Assembly (NCBI GenBank): GCA_016208305.1
Contig: JACQYI010000009.1
Coordinates: 62,001-126,000, forward strand
Reading direction: 5' to 3'
DNA: 64,000 bases
Origin: Oscillatoriophycideae cyanobacterium NC_groundwater_1537_Pr4_S-0.65um_50_18
GTDB taxonomy: Bacteria > Cyanobacteriota > Cyanobacteriia > Elainellales > Elainellaceae
Of this stretch, positions 28,789 to 38,823 are shown piece by piece (positions within the stretch are counted from its first letter, which is position 1; every line of letters begins with the position of its first letter). The position numbers and the translations under genes were made by a program. The notes beneath the pieces were generated by a model. That model saw only the letters and a program-made list of their open reading frames with translations, had not been told where the DNA came from and ran no database searches.

Positions 28789-28811
28789 TAGGGTGGGCAC
28801 TGCCCACCCTA
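28789..28811 (+). ncRNA. Stem-loop in the nifH-nifD intergenic region
   Basis: TAGGGTGGGCA (28789-28799) and TGCCCACCCTA (28801-28811) are perfect complements around a single base, giving a stem of about ten pairs. There is no T-run, so it is not a terminator. Position just after nifH suggests mRNA 3'-end protection or a processing site, as described for other nifHDK transcripts; here this is inference. Confidence 0.7.
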
Positions 28812-28867
28812 CCTTCACCCCCATGCGCTCATCCACCCATTCCATCCTTTACCCAGAGAGGCAGAAT

Positions 28868-30391
28868 ATGACACCTCCCGAATCCGCTACTCTCGACGCG
28901 ATCGCCCCTCCCGAAGCACCCACAGAAGAGCTGACAACGGTTGACAAAAAAGCGTTGATCAAAGAAGTTCTAGAAGTCTATCCTGACAAAGCCAAGAAAA
29001 AGCGGGAAAAACACCTGAACGTTTACGAAGAAGGCAAATCAGATTGTGGTGTGAAATCTAACATCAAATCTGTGCCTGGTTCCATGACCACTCGCGGCTG
29101 TGCCTACGCTGGCTCAAAAGGTGTGGTTTGGGGCCCGATCAAAGACATGATCCACATTAGCCACGGGCCTGTGGGCTGCGGCTACTACTCCTGGTCGGGT
29201 CGCCGCAACTACTACATCGGTACCACAGGCATTGATTCCTTTGGCACAATGCAGTTCACCTCTGACTTCCAGGAACGAGACATTGTGTTTGGCGGTGACA
29301 AAAAACTGGCTCAGTTGATCACCGAGTTAGATGAACTCTTCCCCTTGAATCGCGGTGTCTCCATCCAATCAGAATGCCCCATCGGACTGATTGGAGATGA
29401 CATTGAAGCCGTTGCCAAAAAGTCTGCTAAAGAAATTGGCAAAACGGTAGTTCCAGTGCGGTGCGAAGGCTTCCGGGGTGTTTCCCAATCCCTGGGTCAC
29501 CACATTGCCAACGATGCTGTGCGCGACTGGGTATTCCCCCAATACGACAAGGAGAAAAAAGCTGGAAACATTCCCGATGGCACTGAGTATGATGTCGCTA
29601 TCATCGGTGACTACAACATTGGTGGAGATGCCTGGTCGAGCCGCATTCTTTTAGAAGAAATTGGCTTGCGAGTGGTAGCGCAGTGGTCTGGTGATGGCAC
29701 TCTGCACGAAATGATCAACACACCTTCCGTGAAGCTGAACCTGGTGCACTGCTATCGCTCCATGAACTACATCTCCCGCCACATGGAGGAAACCTACGGG
29801 GTGCCTTGGTTGGAGTACAACTTCTTTGGCCCTACCCAAATTGCTGAATCTTTACGGGCGATCGCCGCTAAATTCGACGAAACCATTCAGGCAAAAGCGG
29901 AAGAGGTCATTGCCAAATACGAAGCCCAGACCCAAGCCGTCATCGCCAAATATCGTCCTCGGTTAGAAGGTAAAACCGTTGCCCTCATGGTTGGTGGTCT
30001 GCGTCCTCGTCACGTCGTTCCCGCCTTCCACGATCTGGGAATGCAGCTCATCGGCACAGGCTACGAATTTGGCCACAACGACGACTACAAACGCACCACG
30101 CACTACGTCGAAAATGGCACGTTGATCTATGACGACGTTTCTGCCTATGAATTCGAGGCGTTTATCAAAGAGCTGAAGCCTGACCTGGTAGCCTCCGGCA
30201 TCAAAGAGAAATACGTCTTCCAAAAAATGGCGCTGCCGTTCCGCCAGATGCACTCCTGGGATTATTCCGGGCCTTACCACGGCTACGACGGATTCGCCAT
30301 CTTTGCCCGTGACATGGATCTAGCACTCAATAGCCCCACCTGGAGTTTGATTGGCGCGCCATGGAAGAAAGCTGAGGAAGCAGCCGTTTAG
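28868..30391 (+). CDS. nifD: Nitrogenase MoFe protein alpha chain
   Basis: The start is set at ATG 28868 (507 aa) with GAGAGG upstream; the longer frame from 28793 would translate the stem-loop. P-cluster ligands are Cys78 (TTRGCAYAG), Cys104 ([10 protein letters not shown]) and Cys170 ([11 protein letters not shown]). FeMo-cofactor ligands are Cys295 (HCYRSMNY) and His462 ([17 protein letters not shown]). The gene is continuous, with no excision element such as is found in heterocystous strains. A 25-residue acidic N-terminal extension precedes the conserved part. Confidence 0.98.
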   Translation: MTPPESATLDAIAPPEAPTEELTTVDKKALIKEVLEVYPDKAKKKREKHLNVYEEGKSDCGVKSNIKSVPGSMTTRGCAYAGSKGVVWGPIKDMIHISHGPVGCGYYSWSGRRNYYIGTTGIDSFGTMQFTSDFQERDIVFGGDKKLAQLITELDELFPLNRGVSIQSECPIGLIGDDIEAVAKKSAKEIGKTVVPVRCEGFRGVSQSLGHHIANDAVRDWVFPQYDKEKKAGNIPDGTEYDVAIIGDYNIGGDAWSSRILLEEIGLRVVAQWSGDGTLHEMINTPSVKLNLVHCYRSMNYISRHMEETYGVPWLEYNFFGPTQIAESLRAIAAKFDETIQAKAEEVIAKYEAQTQAVIAKYRPRLEGKTVALMVGGLRPRHVVPAFHDLGMQLIGTGYEFGHNDDYKRTTHYVENGTLIYDDVSAYEFEAFIKELKPDLVASGIKEKYVFQKMALPFRQMHSWDYSGPYHGYDGFAIFARDMDLALNSPTWSLIGAPWKKAEEAAV

Positions 30392-30394
30392 CAC

Positions 30395-30662
30395 GATGAG
30401 GAGATGACAAGCAACGAGAGGGTGGGATGACGGGATGTCGAGAAGTGGGATGTCGAGATGATGAGAAAGTGATGATGGTATGACGAGAGGGTGAATGATG
30501 GCATGACGGGATAAGCCTTGCAATCCTCTCCCTTACTCTATTTCCCCTTCCCCCATTCTCCCTCTTTCCCCCCTCTCTCTCTTTCTCTCTCTTTTTCCCC
30601 CCTTTCCCTCCCCCCATTCTCCCTCCCCTACTCCTCCCCTACTCCCCCCTCCCATCCCCTTC
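30395..30662. repeat. GA-rich/CT-rich mirror tract between nifD and nifK
   Basis: The first ~115 bases are GATGACGGGATG/GAGAGGGTGGGATGA-type repeats; the last ~130 bases (30530-30662) are almost pure C and T. The CT half is open in frame with nifK but encodes only Pro/Ser/Leu/Phe, so it is not counted as coding. Long purine/pyrimidine asymmetry could form hairpins or triplex DNA. Confidence 0.75.
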
Positions 30663-30679
30663 ACAGGAGAACACCTATC

Positions 30680-32218
30680 ATGGCTCAGAACAATATTGAC
30701 AACATCAAAGACCACGCCGAGTTATTTCACCAGGACGAGTATCAGGAATTATTTGCCGGAAAGAAAGAGTTTGAAGGTGGGCATGACCCCGACCTGATCG
30801 CGCAAACAGCCGAGTGGACGAAAACCTGGGAATACCGCGAGAAAAACTTTGCCCGTGAAGCGCTGACGGTAAACCCCGCAAAAGCCTGCCAACCCCTTGG
30901 CGCTATCCTTGCAGCGGTTGGGTTTGAAGCTACCCTGCCCTTTGTCCACGGTTCCCAAGGGTGCGTTGCCTACTTCCGATCGCACTTTACCCGCCACTTC
31001 AAAGAGCCCTTTTCTGCGGTTTCCTCCTCCATGACGGAAGATGCAGCGGTATTTGGTGGACAAAACAACTTGATTGAGGGCTTGGCCAATAGCTACAGCC
31101 TGTATCAACCCAAAATGATCGCCGTTTGCACGACCTGCATGGCGGAAGTGATTGGGGATGACCTGCAAGCCTTTATTAACAACGCCAAGGCTGCTGGGTC
31201 TGTGCCGCAAGAATTTCCTGTGCCCTATGCCCACACTCCTAGTTTTGTTGGCTCGCACATCACGGGCTACGACAACATGCTCAAGGGCATTCTGACCAAT
31301 CTGACCAAAGATCAGAAAGCAGAAACCACCAACGGCAAGATCAACTTTATTCCTGGGTTTGAAACCTACATTGGCAACCTGCGGGAAATCAAACGGATTG
31401 CCTCCCTGGTAGGTGTAGATTACACCTTATTGGCCGACAACTCAGAATATCTCGACTCCCCCAACACGGGCGAGTACAACATGTATCCCGGTGGTACCAA
31501 GCTAGAGGATGCCGCAGACTCCATCAATGCCGAAGCCACGATCGCCTTCCAGGCCTATTCCACCACCAAAACTCGCGAATACATCGAGAAAGATTGGAAT
31601 CAACCCACCTCTGTGGTTCGTCCCGTGGGCATTCGCGGCACTGATGAGTTTTTGATCAAGCTCTCTGCGTTGACGGGCAAACCCATTCCCAAGGAACTGG
31701 AAGACGAGCGGGGTCGCGCTGTTGATGCACTCACTGACTCCCAAGCATGGCTGCACGGCAAGCGCGTCGCATTGTATGGCGATCCTGACTTGGTGATTGG
31801 ATTGGTACAATTCCTCTTAGAAATTGGCGCAGAACCTGTTCACATTGTCGTTAACAACAGCAACGATGTATTTGAAACTGAACTGCGAGCCTTATTAGAT
31901 TCCAGTCCCTTTGGTGCAGGCGCAACCATTTGGGGTGGCAAAGACCTATGGCACTTGCGATCGCTCCTCTTCACCGAACCCGTAGACCTGTTAATCGGCA
32001 ACTCCTACGGCAAGTATCTGTGGCGTGACACCAAGACCCCCTTTGTCCGGATTGGCTATCCCATCTTCGATCGCCATCACTTACACCGCTATGCCACCTA
32101 CGGCTATCAGGGCACCATCAATCTCCTCAATTGGATTGTAAATACCTTACTGGATGAACTCGATCGCAACACTATCATCCCAGCGAAGACAGACATCTCC
32201 TACGACCTGATTCGCTAA
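30680..32218 (+). CDS. nifK: Nitrogenase MoFe protein beta chain
   Basis: The start is set at ATG 30680 (512 aa), just after AGGAGA; an in-frame ATG at 30518 would add 54 low-complexity residues. P-cluster ligands are Cys70 (KACQPLG), Cys95 ([11 protein letters not shown]) and Cys153 ([12 protein letters not shown]). The C-terminal [19 protein letters not shown] is typical. With nifD it forms the alpha2-beta2 MoFe protein. Confidence 0.98.
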   Translation: MAQNNIDNIKDHAELFHQDEYQELFAGKKEFEGGHDPDLIAQTAEWTKTWEYREKNFAREALTVNPAKACQPLGAILAAVGFEATLPFVHGSQGCVAYFRSHFTRHFKEPFSAVSSSMTEDAAVFGGQNNLIEGLANSYSLYQPKMIAVCTTCMAEVIGDDLQAFINNAKAAGSVPQEFPVPYAHTPSFVGSHITGYDNMLKGILTNLTKDQKAETTNGKINFIPGFETYIGNLREIKRIASLVGVDYTLLADNSEYLDSPNTGEYNMYPGGTKLEDAADSINAEATIAFQAYSTTKTREYIEKDWNQPTSVVRPVGIRGTDEFLIKLSALTGKPIPKELEDERGRAVDALTDSQAWLHGKRVALYGDPDLVIGLVQFLLEIGAEPVHIVVNNSNDVFETELRALLDSSPFGAGATIWGGKDLWHLRSLLFTEPVDLLIGNSYGKYLWRDTKTPFVRIGYPIFDRHHLHRYATYGYQGTINLLNWIVNTLLDELDRNTIIPAKTDISYDLIR

Positions 32219-32304
32219 TTGATTCTCCCATATGGGCGGGTTCTATAAATCCACACACCGATCATTCAAATCAACCCGCCCTTCCTTACCCCCTTTACCC
32301 CGCC

Positions 32305-32607
32305 ATGTCTACTTTTACTCCTCCCCAATCTCCTACTCCACTCCATCATTCTGATATCCTTACACCCATTCGCCGCCGGATCGATCGTATCGAAGTCCGT
32401 TCCCCTCGCATTGCTCACTGGATTTGCACACTCATTCCCTGCACCTGCCCCTTTGAGAATCACTTCACATTGTTTGGACACAACTTTCATACTCCCCCAC
32501 TTTGTGAAATCAATCCCTTCTACAACGAGTTAGTGTTTCTCCGGTTTCGCGCCCTCAGCTATCTCTCAGATGTTTGCGGCGAAGATGTTGAAAAGTACAT
32601 TTGCTAA
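32305..32607 (+). CDS. Mo-dependent nitrogenase C-terminal domain (Mo-nitro_C) protein
   Basis: This 100-aa protein belongs to the family named Mo-dependent nitrogenase C-terminus, common in cyanobacteria: ILTPIRRRIDRIEVRSPRIAHWICTLIPCTCPFE, then FGHNFHTPPLCEINPFYNELV, then FRALSYLSDVCGEDV. Several Cys residues are conserved (C-x-C-P-F-E). The molecular function is unknown. Here it is a stand-alone gene between nifK and nifE, which supports a nitrogenase-related role. Confidence 0.85.
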   Translation: MSTFTPPQSPTPLHHSDILTPIRRRIDRIEVRSPRIAHWICTLIPCTCPFENHFTLFGHNFHTPPLCEINPFYNELVFLRFRALSYLSDVCGEDVEKYIC

Positions 32608-32616
32608 TCAATTTGT

Positions 32617-32780
32617 GTAATGACGAGAGGATGGGATGGTGAGATGACGGGATAGAAACTACTCTTTACCTACCCATTTCCCACTTACTCACTCTCCCCT
32701 ACCCCCTCATTCCCCCTTCCTCTCACCCACCCACTCCTCACCCTCTCACCCACCCACTCTCCCACCCTCCCCCTCTCCCT
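32617..32780. repeat. GA-rich/CT-rich mirror tract before nifE
   Basis: GACGAGAGGATGGGATGGTG is followed by about 120 bases of CT-rich sequence with CACCCACCCACTC units ending at the nifE start codon. It is the third such tract in the nif region. The nifE ATG has no purine ribosome-binding site because the CT tract runs into it (CCCTCTCCCTATG). Confidence 0.75.
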
Positions 32781-34160
32781 ATGAAACTCACTCAAGGCAA
32801 AATCAACGAACTTCTGAGCGAGTCAGCGTGTGAGCATAACCATAAGAAAGAAGGCAAAGGTAAAAACAAATCCTGTACGCAAGTTGCTCAACCGGGAGCC
32901 GCTCAAGGAGGCTGTGCCTTTGATGGTGCGATGATCGCCCTGGTGCCTATTACCGATGCGGCTCATCTGGTGCATGGCCCGATCGCTTGTGCTGGAAATT
33001 CTTGGGGCAGTCGGGGCAGCATGTCGTCTGGCCCGATGCTCTACAAAATGGGTTTCACGACCGATCTGACGGAAAATGACGTTATTTTTGGGGGTGAGAA
33101 AAAGCTCTACACAGCCATTCTTGAAGTCAAAGAACGCTATAGTCCGGCGGCAGTATTTGTTTACTCTACGTGCGTCACAGCGCTCATTGGCGACGATCTA
33201 GATGCGGTTTGTCAAAAGGCGGCAGAGAAAACGGGGGTGCCCGTTGTGCCCGTTAACTCTCCTGGTTTTATTGGCAGCAAAAACCTGGGCAATCGAGTCG
33301 GTGGCGAGAGCTTGCTGGAGTATGTGGTGGGCACCCGTGAACCCGAAATTACCACCCCCTATGACATTAACCTGATTGGCGAATACAACATTGCAGGGGA
33401 ACTGTGGGGTGTATTGCCCCTGTTTGAGAAATTGGGGATTCGCGTCCTGGCACAAATTACAGGCGACGGACGGTATGAGGATATTGCGTGCTCCCATCGT
33501 GCCAAGCTCAATGTGATGATTTGCTCCAAAGCGCTGATCAACATGGCTCGTAAAATGGAGGAACGCTACGGTATTCCCTATATTGAAGAATCTTTCTATG
33601 GCGTAGCGGATATGAACCGCTGTTTGCGGAACATTGCCGCCAAAATTGGAGATACCGATTTACAACAGCGAGTAGAACTATTAATTGCGGAAGAAACCAT
33701 CAAGTTAGACAATGCCCTTGCACCCTATCGCGCCAAGCTGAAAGGAAAGCGAGTTGTACTTTACACCGGGGGGGTCAAAAGTTGGTCGATCATTTCTGCT
33801 GCTAAAGATTTGGGCATGGAGGTGTGTGCTACCAGCACCAAAAAAAGCACTGAAGAGGATAAGGCTCGGATTAAAGAATTGCTGGGTCAAGACGGCATCA
33901 TGATGGAAAAGGGCAATGCTCAGGAACTGCTGCGGGTCATTGCTCAAACCAAAGCAGACATGCTGATTGCAGGTGGACGCAACCAGTACACAGCCCTCAA
34001 AGCCAAAATTCCCTTTCTCGATATTAACCAGGAGCGCCATCACCCCTATGCGGGCTATGTCGGCATGGTGGAGATGGCAAGAGAGCTAGAAGAAGCCCTG
34101 TATAGCCCCGTGTGGGCACAAGTTCGCAAACCCGCCCCTTGGGATACGGAGGTAATTTAA
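32781..34160 (+). CDS. nifE: FeMo-cofactor scaffold NifE
   Basis: NifE with NifN forms the scaffold on which NifB-co matures. The 459-aa protein is a NifD paralogue with [20 protein letters not shown] near the N-terminus, [31 protein letters not shown] and the C-terminal [16 protein letters not shown]. Cys residues matching the P-cluster-like 4Fe4S site are present. The start codon immediately follows a CT tract. The stop TAA shares one base with the nifN ATG. Confidence 0.96.
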   Translation: MKLTQGKINELLSESACEHNHKKEGKGKNKSCTQVAQPGAAQGGCAFDGAMIALVPITDAAHLVHGPIACAGNSWGSRGSMSSGPMLYKMGFTTDLTENDVIFGGEKKLYTAILEVKERYSPAAVFVYSTCVTALIGDDLDAVCQKAAEKTGVPVVPVNSPGFIGSKNLGNRVGGESLLEYVVGTREPEITTPYDINLIGEYNIAGELWGVLPLFEKLGIRVLAQITGDGRYEDIACSHRAKLNVMICSKALINMARKMEERYGIPYIEESFYGVADMNRCLRNIAAKIGDTDLQQRVELLIAEETIKLDNALAPYRAKLKGKRVVLYTGGVKSWSIISAAKDLGMEVCATSTKKSTEEDKARIKELLGQDGIMMEKGNAQELLRVIAQTKADMLIAGGRNQYTALKAKIPFLDINQERHHPYAGYVGMVEMARELEEALYSPVWAQVRKPAPWDTEVI

Positions 34161-35464
34161 TGGCCACCATTACAACGCCTAGAAAGTCCGTTGCGGTCAA
34201 TCCGCTCAAGCAAAGCCAACCCCTGGGGGCAGCGCTAGCGTTTCTTGGGTTAAAGGGTATTATGCCCTTATTCCACGGTTCCCAAGGCTGCACAGCCTTT
34301 GCCAAGGTCATGCTAGTGCGCCACTTTCGGGAAGCCATCCCGCTCTCGACCACCGCTATGACTGAAGTCAGCACGATTTTGGGCGGTGAAGAGAATGTGG
34401 AGCAGGCCATCCTCACGCTGGTGGAAAAGTCGAAGCCATCGATCATTGGGCTTTGCACGACGGGTTTGACCGAGACGCGCGGCGACGATATGGACGGAAT
34501 TTTGCAAAACATTCGCAAACGTCATCCTGAACTTCATGATTTGCCGATCGTCTTTGTCTCGACTCCCGACTTTAAGGGCGCATTGCAAGATGGATTTGCT
34601 GCGACGGTTGAAAGCATCGTCAAAGAATTACCCCGACCCGGTGAAACTCGTCCCAACCAAATCACGCTGCTGATTAGCTCGGCCTTTGCACCGGGAGATA
34701 TTCAGGAAATTAAGGAGATTGTGGCGGCGTTTGGGCTGAATGCGATCGCCGTTCCTGATTTGTCCCTTTCCCTGGATGGGCATCTGGACGACTCCTACAG
34801 CACCGTGACCAGTGGCGGCACTACGTTGGCGGAACTACGGGAAATTGGCAGTTCTGTCTATACGCTGGCGCTGGGGGAAAGTATGCGCGGAGCGGCGGTT
34901 GCTTTGCAAACGCAGTTTGGCATTCCCTACGAAGTGTTTCCCAGTCTCAGCAATCTGGATACGATCGACAGCTTTTTAGAAGGACTGGCCGACCTGAGTG
35001 GGCTACCCGTCCCCGACAAATACCGTCGTCAGCGTGCCCAACTGCAAGATGCCATGTTGGATACCCATTTCTTCTTTGGGCGCAAGCAGGTGTCTCTTGC
35101 GATGGAGCCAGATTTGCTGGGGTCAACGGTTCACTTTTTGCAAAGCATGGGAGCCGAAATTCAGGCAGCGGTGACAACCACAAAATCGCCGCTGCTCGAA
35201 CAGCTTCCCGTCGCGTCGGTCACCATTGGGGATTTGGAAGACTTTGAGCAACTAGCCGTTGGCTCTGATTTGCTGATTGGGAATTCCAATGTGGGGGCGA
35301 TCGCCCGTCGTCTCCATATTCCCCTTTACCGGATGGGCTTTCCCATCTTCGATCGCCTGGGCAATGGTCAGCGTTGTACCGTCGGCTATCGCGGCATGAT
35401 GCAACTGCTGTTTGATCTGGGGAACTTGTTTTTGGAACAAGAAGAGTCCCACGCCAAATATTGA
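34160..35464 (+). CDS. nifN: FeMo-cofactor scaffold NifN
   Basis: The start ATG 34160 overlaps the nifE stop by one base (TAATG) and has GGAGG upstream; an in-frame ATG at 34112 would lie inside nifE. The 434-aa product is a NifK paralogue: NPLKQSQPLGAALAFLGL, PLFHGSQGCTAFAKV and GLCTTGLTETRGDDM. The C-terminal half has TVGYRGMMQLLFDLGN. NifEN accepts NifB-co and finishes FeMo-cofactor with Mo and homocitrate. Translation is coupled to nifE. Confidence 0.96.
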   Translation: MATITTPRKSVAVNPLKQSQPLGAALAFLGLKGIMPLFHGSQGCTAFAKVMLVRHFREAIPLSTTAMTEVSTILGGEENVEQAILTLVEKSKPSIIGLCTTGLTETRGDDMDGILQNIRKRHPELHDLPIVFVSTPDFKGALQDGFAATVESIVKELPRPGETRPNQITLLISSAFAPGDIQEIKEIVAAFGLNAIAVPDLSLSLDGHLDDSYSTVTSGGTTLAELREIGSSVYTLALGESMRGAAVALQTQFGIPYEVFPSLSNLDTIDSFLEGLADLSGLPVPDKYRRQRAQLQDAMLDTHFFFGRKQVSLAMEPDLLGSTVHFLQSMGAEIQAAVTTTKSPLLEQLPVASVTIGDLEDFEQLAVGSDLLIGNSNVGAIARRLHIPLYRMGFPIFDRLGNGQRCTVGYRGMMQLLFDLGNLFLEQEESHAKY

Positions 35465-35490
35465 AGAGCAACATAAGAGGAGCAAAATAA

Positions 35491-35919
35491 ATGAAAATTG
35501 CCTTCACCACGAGTGACAACATTCACATCAATGCTCACTTTGGTTCTGCCAAAAAGATTGATGTTTATGAAGTCGATCAAACTCACTATGAGTTTGTTGA
35601 AACCTTACGATTTGACGGAAATTTGAACGAAGACGGTAACGAAGATAAGCTGTTGCCCAAGATTGAAGCCCTTCACGATTGCACCATTGTCTATGTGTCA
35701 ACCATTGGCGGTAGTGCCGCCGCACGGTTAATTAAGCAAAAAATTACACCTATCAAAGCCCAGTCTGAGGAACAAGAGATCACCGATGTTCTAACCAAAC
35801 TGGTGCAGACGTTAAACGGCAGTCCTCCACCCTGGCTCAGAAAAGCGCTGCTCCAGCGCAGTCCCGCTTTAGATGAACTCGACCAACTTGATGACATTAA
35901 GGAAGAAGTAACAGTATGA
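35491..35919 (+). CDS. nifX: FeMo-cofactor carrier NifX
   Basis: NifX carries NifB-co and related precursors between NifB and NifEN. The 142-aa protein has the dinitrogenase-cofactor-binding fold: MKIAFTTSDNIHINAHFGSAKKIDVY, YVSTIGGSAAARLIKQKITPIK and the C-terminal NGSPPPWLRKAL. GGAGC lies ahead of the start. It overlaps the next gene by four bases (ATGA). Confidence 0.95.
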   Translation: MKIAFTTSDNIHINAHFGSAKKIDVYEVDQTHYEFVETLRFDGNLNEDGNEDKLLPKIEALHDCTIVYVSTIGGSAAARLIKQKITPIKAQSEEQEITDVLTKLVQTLNGSPPPWLRKALLQRSPALDELDQLDDIKEEVTV

Positions 35920-36380
35920 CGACGACTAACGTGACCGCTCCCGAAGCAATAACCAGCCCCTTCCTCAAGGCCATTACCCAGCAAATTCGCGCCAACGATC
36001 CCTACGGCACCTATCGCAATTGGTCGGATGAGCTGTTGCTGAAACCCTATGTGGTTAGCAAAGCCCAGAAACGCGAAATCTCTGTCGAGGGTGAGGTAGA
36101 CCCCATTACCAAAGGACGAATTCTGGCCTTTTACCGGGCGATCGCCCATCGCATTGAGGAAGAAACCGGACTCCTTTGTCAGGTTGTGATCGACCTCAGC
36201 CATGAAGGATTTGGCTGGGCGCTGGTGTTTTCTAGTCGTCTGCTGGTGGTGTCCAAAACTCTGCGCGATGCCCAACGGTTTGGATTTGACTCGCTCGAAA
36301 AGCTAGAAGCGGAAGGCGCAAAAATCGTTGAATCAGGTATTAACTTGGCAAATCGCTTTCCTGAAGTCGGCAAACTCTAG
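35916..36380 (+). CDS. NifX-associated protein (DUF269)
   Basis: This 154-aa protein belongs to the DUF269 family that almost always follows nifX. It has LKAITQQIRANDPYGTYRNW near the N-terminus and then DPITKGRILAFYRAIAHRIEEETG. C-terminal features are LLVVSKTLRDAQRFGFDSLEKLEAEG. A role in cofactor maturation is assumed from linkage only. The 4-nt overlap with nifX implies coupled translation. Confidence 0.93.
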   Translation: MTTTNVTAPEAITSPFLKAITQQIRANDPYGTYRNWSDELLLKPYVVSKAQKREISVEGEVDPITKGRILAFYRAIAHRIEEETGLLCQVVIDLSHEGFGWALVFSSRLLVVSKTLRDAQRFGFDSLEKLEAEGAKIVESGINLANRFPEVGKL

Positions 36381-36436
36381 TAATTAAAGCCAAGATCTCC
36401 AAATTCTAAAATTCGGAGGTCTAAATAGGAGGTTTC

Positions 36437-36658
36437 ATGGTTCAAACAACCGAAGTTGTCAACGTTGAAGATCTGAAAACTCAGATCAAGCGCCTTAACA
36501 GCAAAGCTGGGCAAATGAAGATGGATCTCCATGATCTCGCTGAAGGCTTGCCCACAGATTATGAACGCCTGATCGATGCGGCTAGCGAGACTTACGCCAT
36601 CTATCAGCAACTTGACGACCTTAAAACCCAGCTAAAGCAATTGGAGAAAAACGCATGA
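36437..36658 (+). CDS. DUF683/CCE_0567-type small helical metalloprotein
   Basis: This 73-aa protein forms two helices with a short turn (VEDLKTQIKRLNSKAGQMKMDLHDLAEGLPTDYE, then AASETYAIYQQLDDLKTQLKQLE), like the Cyanothece CCE_0567 protein and other DUF683 members, which are nif-linked and may bind metal. GGAGG precedes the start. It overlaps nifW by four bases. Confidence 0.92.
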   Translation: MVQTTEVVNVEDLKTQIKRLNSKAGQMKMDLHDLAEGLPTDYERLIDAASETYAIYQQLDDLKTQLKQLEKNA

Positions 36659-36972
36659 GTGGAACCCTAGCTGAATTCAACCAGCTTGTAAATGCAGAAG
36701 AGTACCTTGAATTTTTTGCCCTTCCCTATGACATCCAGTTCGTCAATGTGAATCGGCTGCATATTCTTCAGAAGTTCTCTTCTCTCATCAAAGCGATCGA
36801 CTCCCAATCTCCAGACTTGAATGAATCAGAAAAGCTTGAGCGTTATCGTGCTGCGCTACAGCAGGCTTATGACACATTCACGACCTCTTCGCCGTTAGAC
36901 GAGAAACTGTTTAAGGTGTTTAACGACAAGCCTCAAGGCGTAGTTTTGCTATCAGAAATTGGCTCTGACTAA
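36655..36972 (+). CDS. nifW: Nitrogenase-stabilising/protective protein NifW
   Basis: NifW associates with the MoFe protein and helps its assembly or protects it from oxygen. The 105-aa protein shows LAEFNQLVNAEEYLEFFALPYD, then VNVNRLHILQKFSSLI, then LQQAYDTFTTSSPLDEKLFKVF, the standard family features. Its ATG overlaps the stop of the preceding gene. HesA follows after 15 bp with an AGGAG site. Confidence 0.95.
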   Translation: MSGTLAEFNQLVNAEEYLEFFALPYDIQFVNVNRLHILQKFSSLIKAIDSQSPDLNESEKLERYRAALQQAYDTFTTSSPLDEKLFKVFNDKPQGVVLLSEIGSD

Positions 36973-36987
36973 ATGAGGAGATAACCC

Positions 36988-37791
36988 ATGCAAAATCTTA
37001 CCCCGACTGAATTAGAGCGATATCGCCGCCAGATCATGCTGCCTGGATTTGGTGAAGAATCACAGCAGCGTCTAAAAGACTCAACGGTACTTGTGACTGG
37101 AGTTGGCGGTCTGGGAGCAACGGCAGCACTCTATCTGGCAGTGGCAGGGGTAGGGCGATTGATTCTCCTGCGCGGGGGTGAGCTGCGATTGGATGATATG
37201 AATCGCCAGATTTTGATGACCCATGACTGGGTGGGTAAACCCCGCGTGTTTAAGGCGAAGGCGACACTAGAGTCTATTAATCCCGATATCCAGATTGACG
37301 CGATTTGTGAATATGTCAATCCAGAAAACGTCGATGAATTGGTGCGATCGGCAGATATTATCCTAGACTGCGCCCACAACTTTACCGAGCGGGATTTGTT
37401 GAATGCTGCCTGTGTACGTTGGGGTAAACCTATGGTGGAGGCTGCCATGAACGATATGGAGGCATACTTGACCACGATCGTTCCAGGTTTAACGCCCTGT
37501 CTATCCTGCATCTTTCCCGAAAAGCCAGATTGGGATAAGCGCGGGTTTGGGGTACTAGGCGCAGTTTCAGGAACGCTGGCCTGCCTCACCGCACTGGAAG
37601 CCATCAAGCTGATCACAGGGTTGGGCACGCCCTTGCTGTCGCAACTGCTGACGATGGATTTAAGTCGAGCCGAGTTTTCTAAACGTCACCCCTACCATGA
37701 CCCCAATTGCCCCGTTTGTGGTAACAAAAGCCGACGACTGGCAGGCGCAGAAATTGCGGTGGAGCCAGGCTGTTTTCAGGCTTTGTCTTAG
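36988..37791 (+). CDS. hesA: HesA/MoeB/ThiF-family adenylyltransferase
   Basis: This 267-aa E1-like protein adenylates a carrier-protein C-terminus. It has the nucleotide-binding loop VLVTGVGGLGATAALYLA, the downstream LDDMNRQILMTHDWVG, and two zinc Cys pairs (CLSC near residue 171 and CPVC near residue 246). In cyanobacteria hesA sits between nifW and hesB; it is thought to serve Mo-cofactor or sulfur transfer for nitrogenase, though the substrate is unproven. The gene is followed by a GATCCCCC palindromic element. Confidence 0.93.
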   Translation: MQNLTPTELERYRRQIMLPGFGEESQQRLKDSTVLVTGVGGLGATAALYLAVAGVGRLILLRGGELRLDDMNRQILMTHDWVGKPRVFKAKATLESINPDIQIDAICEYVNPENVDELVRSADIILDCAHNFTERDLLNAACVRWGKPMVEAAMNDMEAYLTTIVPGLTPCLSCIFPEKPDWDKRGFGVLGAVSGTLACLTALEAIKLITGLGTPLLSQLLTMDLSRAEFSKRHPYHDPNCPVCGNKSRRLAGAEIAVEPGCFQALS

Positions 37792-37797
37792 CGATCT

Positions 37798-37899
37798 AAG
37801 AGGATGTTTGAAAAGTAATCGGCTGTGATTTTAGGCACCTGTTGATCCCCCCTGCCCCTACCCTGCGGGAAGCCGATCGCGCAGGAATTCAGGGGGATC
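37798..37899. repeat. MITE-like element with GATCCCCC inverted repeats
   Basis: GATCCCCCCTG (37844-37854) and CAGGGGGATC (37890-37899) are near-perfect inverted repeats, preceded by AAGAGGATGTTTGAAAAGT. A complementary end (GACTTTTTAGGCATCCTCT) and GGGGGATCT units occur at 51.2-51.36 kb, so this looks like a dispersed cyanobacterial palindromic element inserted between hesA and hesB. Confidence 0.7.
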
Positions 37900-37974
37900 T
37901 GAAATGGCTTAGCGCCAAGCGCTTTTCTAAAAATTGTATTTCATCTCAATTCTCACGACTCAGGAGACAATCTC

Positions 37975-38340
37975 ATGACCGTTACCCTAACCGAAAAAGC
38001 AGAATTTCGTCTTCGGGCTTTCTTACAAGGCAGTGCTGATCCTTCTTCCGAAAAAGGCATCCGGGTTGGAGTGAGTGATGGCGGCTGCAATGGATATGAA
38101 TACAAGATTGATATCGCCAATGCTCCTCGTCCGGATGACCTGATCGAACAGCAAGGCAGAGTCCGGCTTTACATCGATCCGCAAAGTGCGCCCTTGTTAC
38201 AAGGTGTTGTAATTGATTTTCTTGAAGGATTGATGGAGAGCGGCTTTAAGTTCAGCAACCCCAATGCCACCGACACCTGCGGCTGTGGCAAGTCTTTTCA
38301 GGCAGGAGACTGCACCCCTGCGGCTACGCCTTGCAGTTAA
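37975..38340 (+). CDS. hesB: HesB/IscA-type Fe-S accessory protein
   Basis: This 121-aa A-type carrier protein brings iron or Fe-S clusters to targets. The three ligand Cys are in GGCNGYEY (first) and CGCGKSF (second and third). The C-terminus carries a short extra tail ([13 protein letters not shown]) with two more Cys. AGGAGA precedes the start. Position between hesA and fdxH fits nitrogenase cluster supply. Confidence 0.94.
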   Translation: MTVTLTEKAEFRLRAFLQGSADPSSEKGIRVGVSDGGCNGYEYKIDIANAPRPDDLIEQQGRVRLYIDPQSAPLLQGVVIDFLEGLMESGFKFSNPNATDTCGCGKSFQAGDCTPAATPCS

Positions 38341-38375
38341 CCCTAAAAACTCATTTGATCTTTGGAGAACATCAC

Positions 38376-38675
38376 ATGGCGACCTATCAAGTTCATTTAA
38401 TCAATAAAAAACGGGAGATCGACATTATCATTCCCGTTGAAGACACGACAACTATTCTAGAAGCCGCAGAAGACAAGGGTTTGGACTTACCGGCCTCTTG
38501 TCAGTCTGGATCTTGTTCTAGCTGCGTTGGCAAAGTGGTTGAAGGTGAACTGGATCAATCAGAACAAGTCTTTCTCGACGACGAGCAAGTGGCTAAAGGA
38601 TTTGTTCTGCTTTGTGTGGCTTATCCCCGTTCTGATTGTACGATTCGCACCCACCAAGAAGCCTACCTGGTTTAA
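38376..38675 (+). CDS. fdxH: 2Fe-2S ferredoxin FdxH
   Basis: FdxH is the plant-type ferredoxin that delivers electrons to NifH. The start at ATG 38376 (99 aa) follows GGAG; an in-frame ATG at 38331 overlaps hesB and is rejected. Cluster ligands are Cys42, Cys47, Cys50 and Cys80 ([10 protein letters not shown] and LLCVAYP). The negatively charged surface residues expected for a ferredoxin are present. Confidence 0.95.
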   Translation: MATYQVHLINKKREIDIIIPVEDTTTILEAAEDKGLDLPASCQSGSCSSCVGKVVEGELDQSEQVFLDDEQVAKGFVLLCVAYPRSDCTIRTHQEAYLV

Positions 38676-38823
38676 GCCCTGTTCTCCGTATCCTTCTAGG
38701 ACATGACTCTCCGGAGGCAGTTCCTATGCTAGCGACAGGGTTTTCAGTGTAAAGAGTCTTTGTTGCTCATGGCTCCACTCTGATGAATATTGCTCCATTA
38801 CTGACCTATTCGAGGAAATCATC

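Noticed and set aside
28793..28867. N-terminal extension of nifD
   Set aside because: It translates the intergenic stem-loop; ATG 28868 has a ribosome-binding site and fits the family.
30518..30679. N-terminal extension of nifK (54 Pro/Ser/Leu/Phe residues)
   Set aside because: It is translation of the CT-rich intergenic tract; the normal NifK start with AGGAGA is at 30680 and gives canonical ligand numbering.
34112..34159. nifN start inside nifE
   Set aside because: ATG 34160 overlaps the nifE stop with a GGAGG site and begins the conserved NifN sequence.
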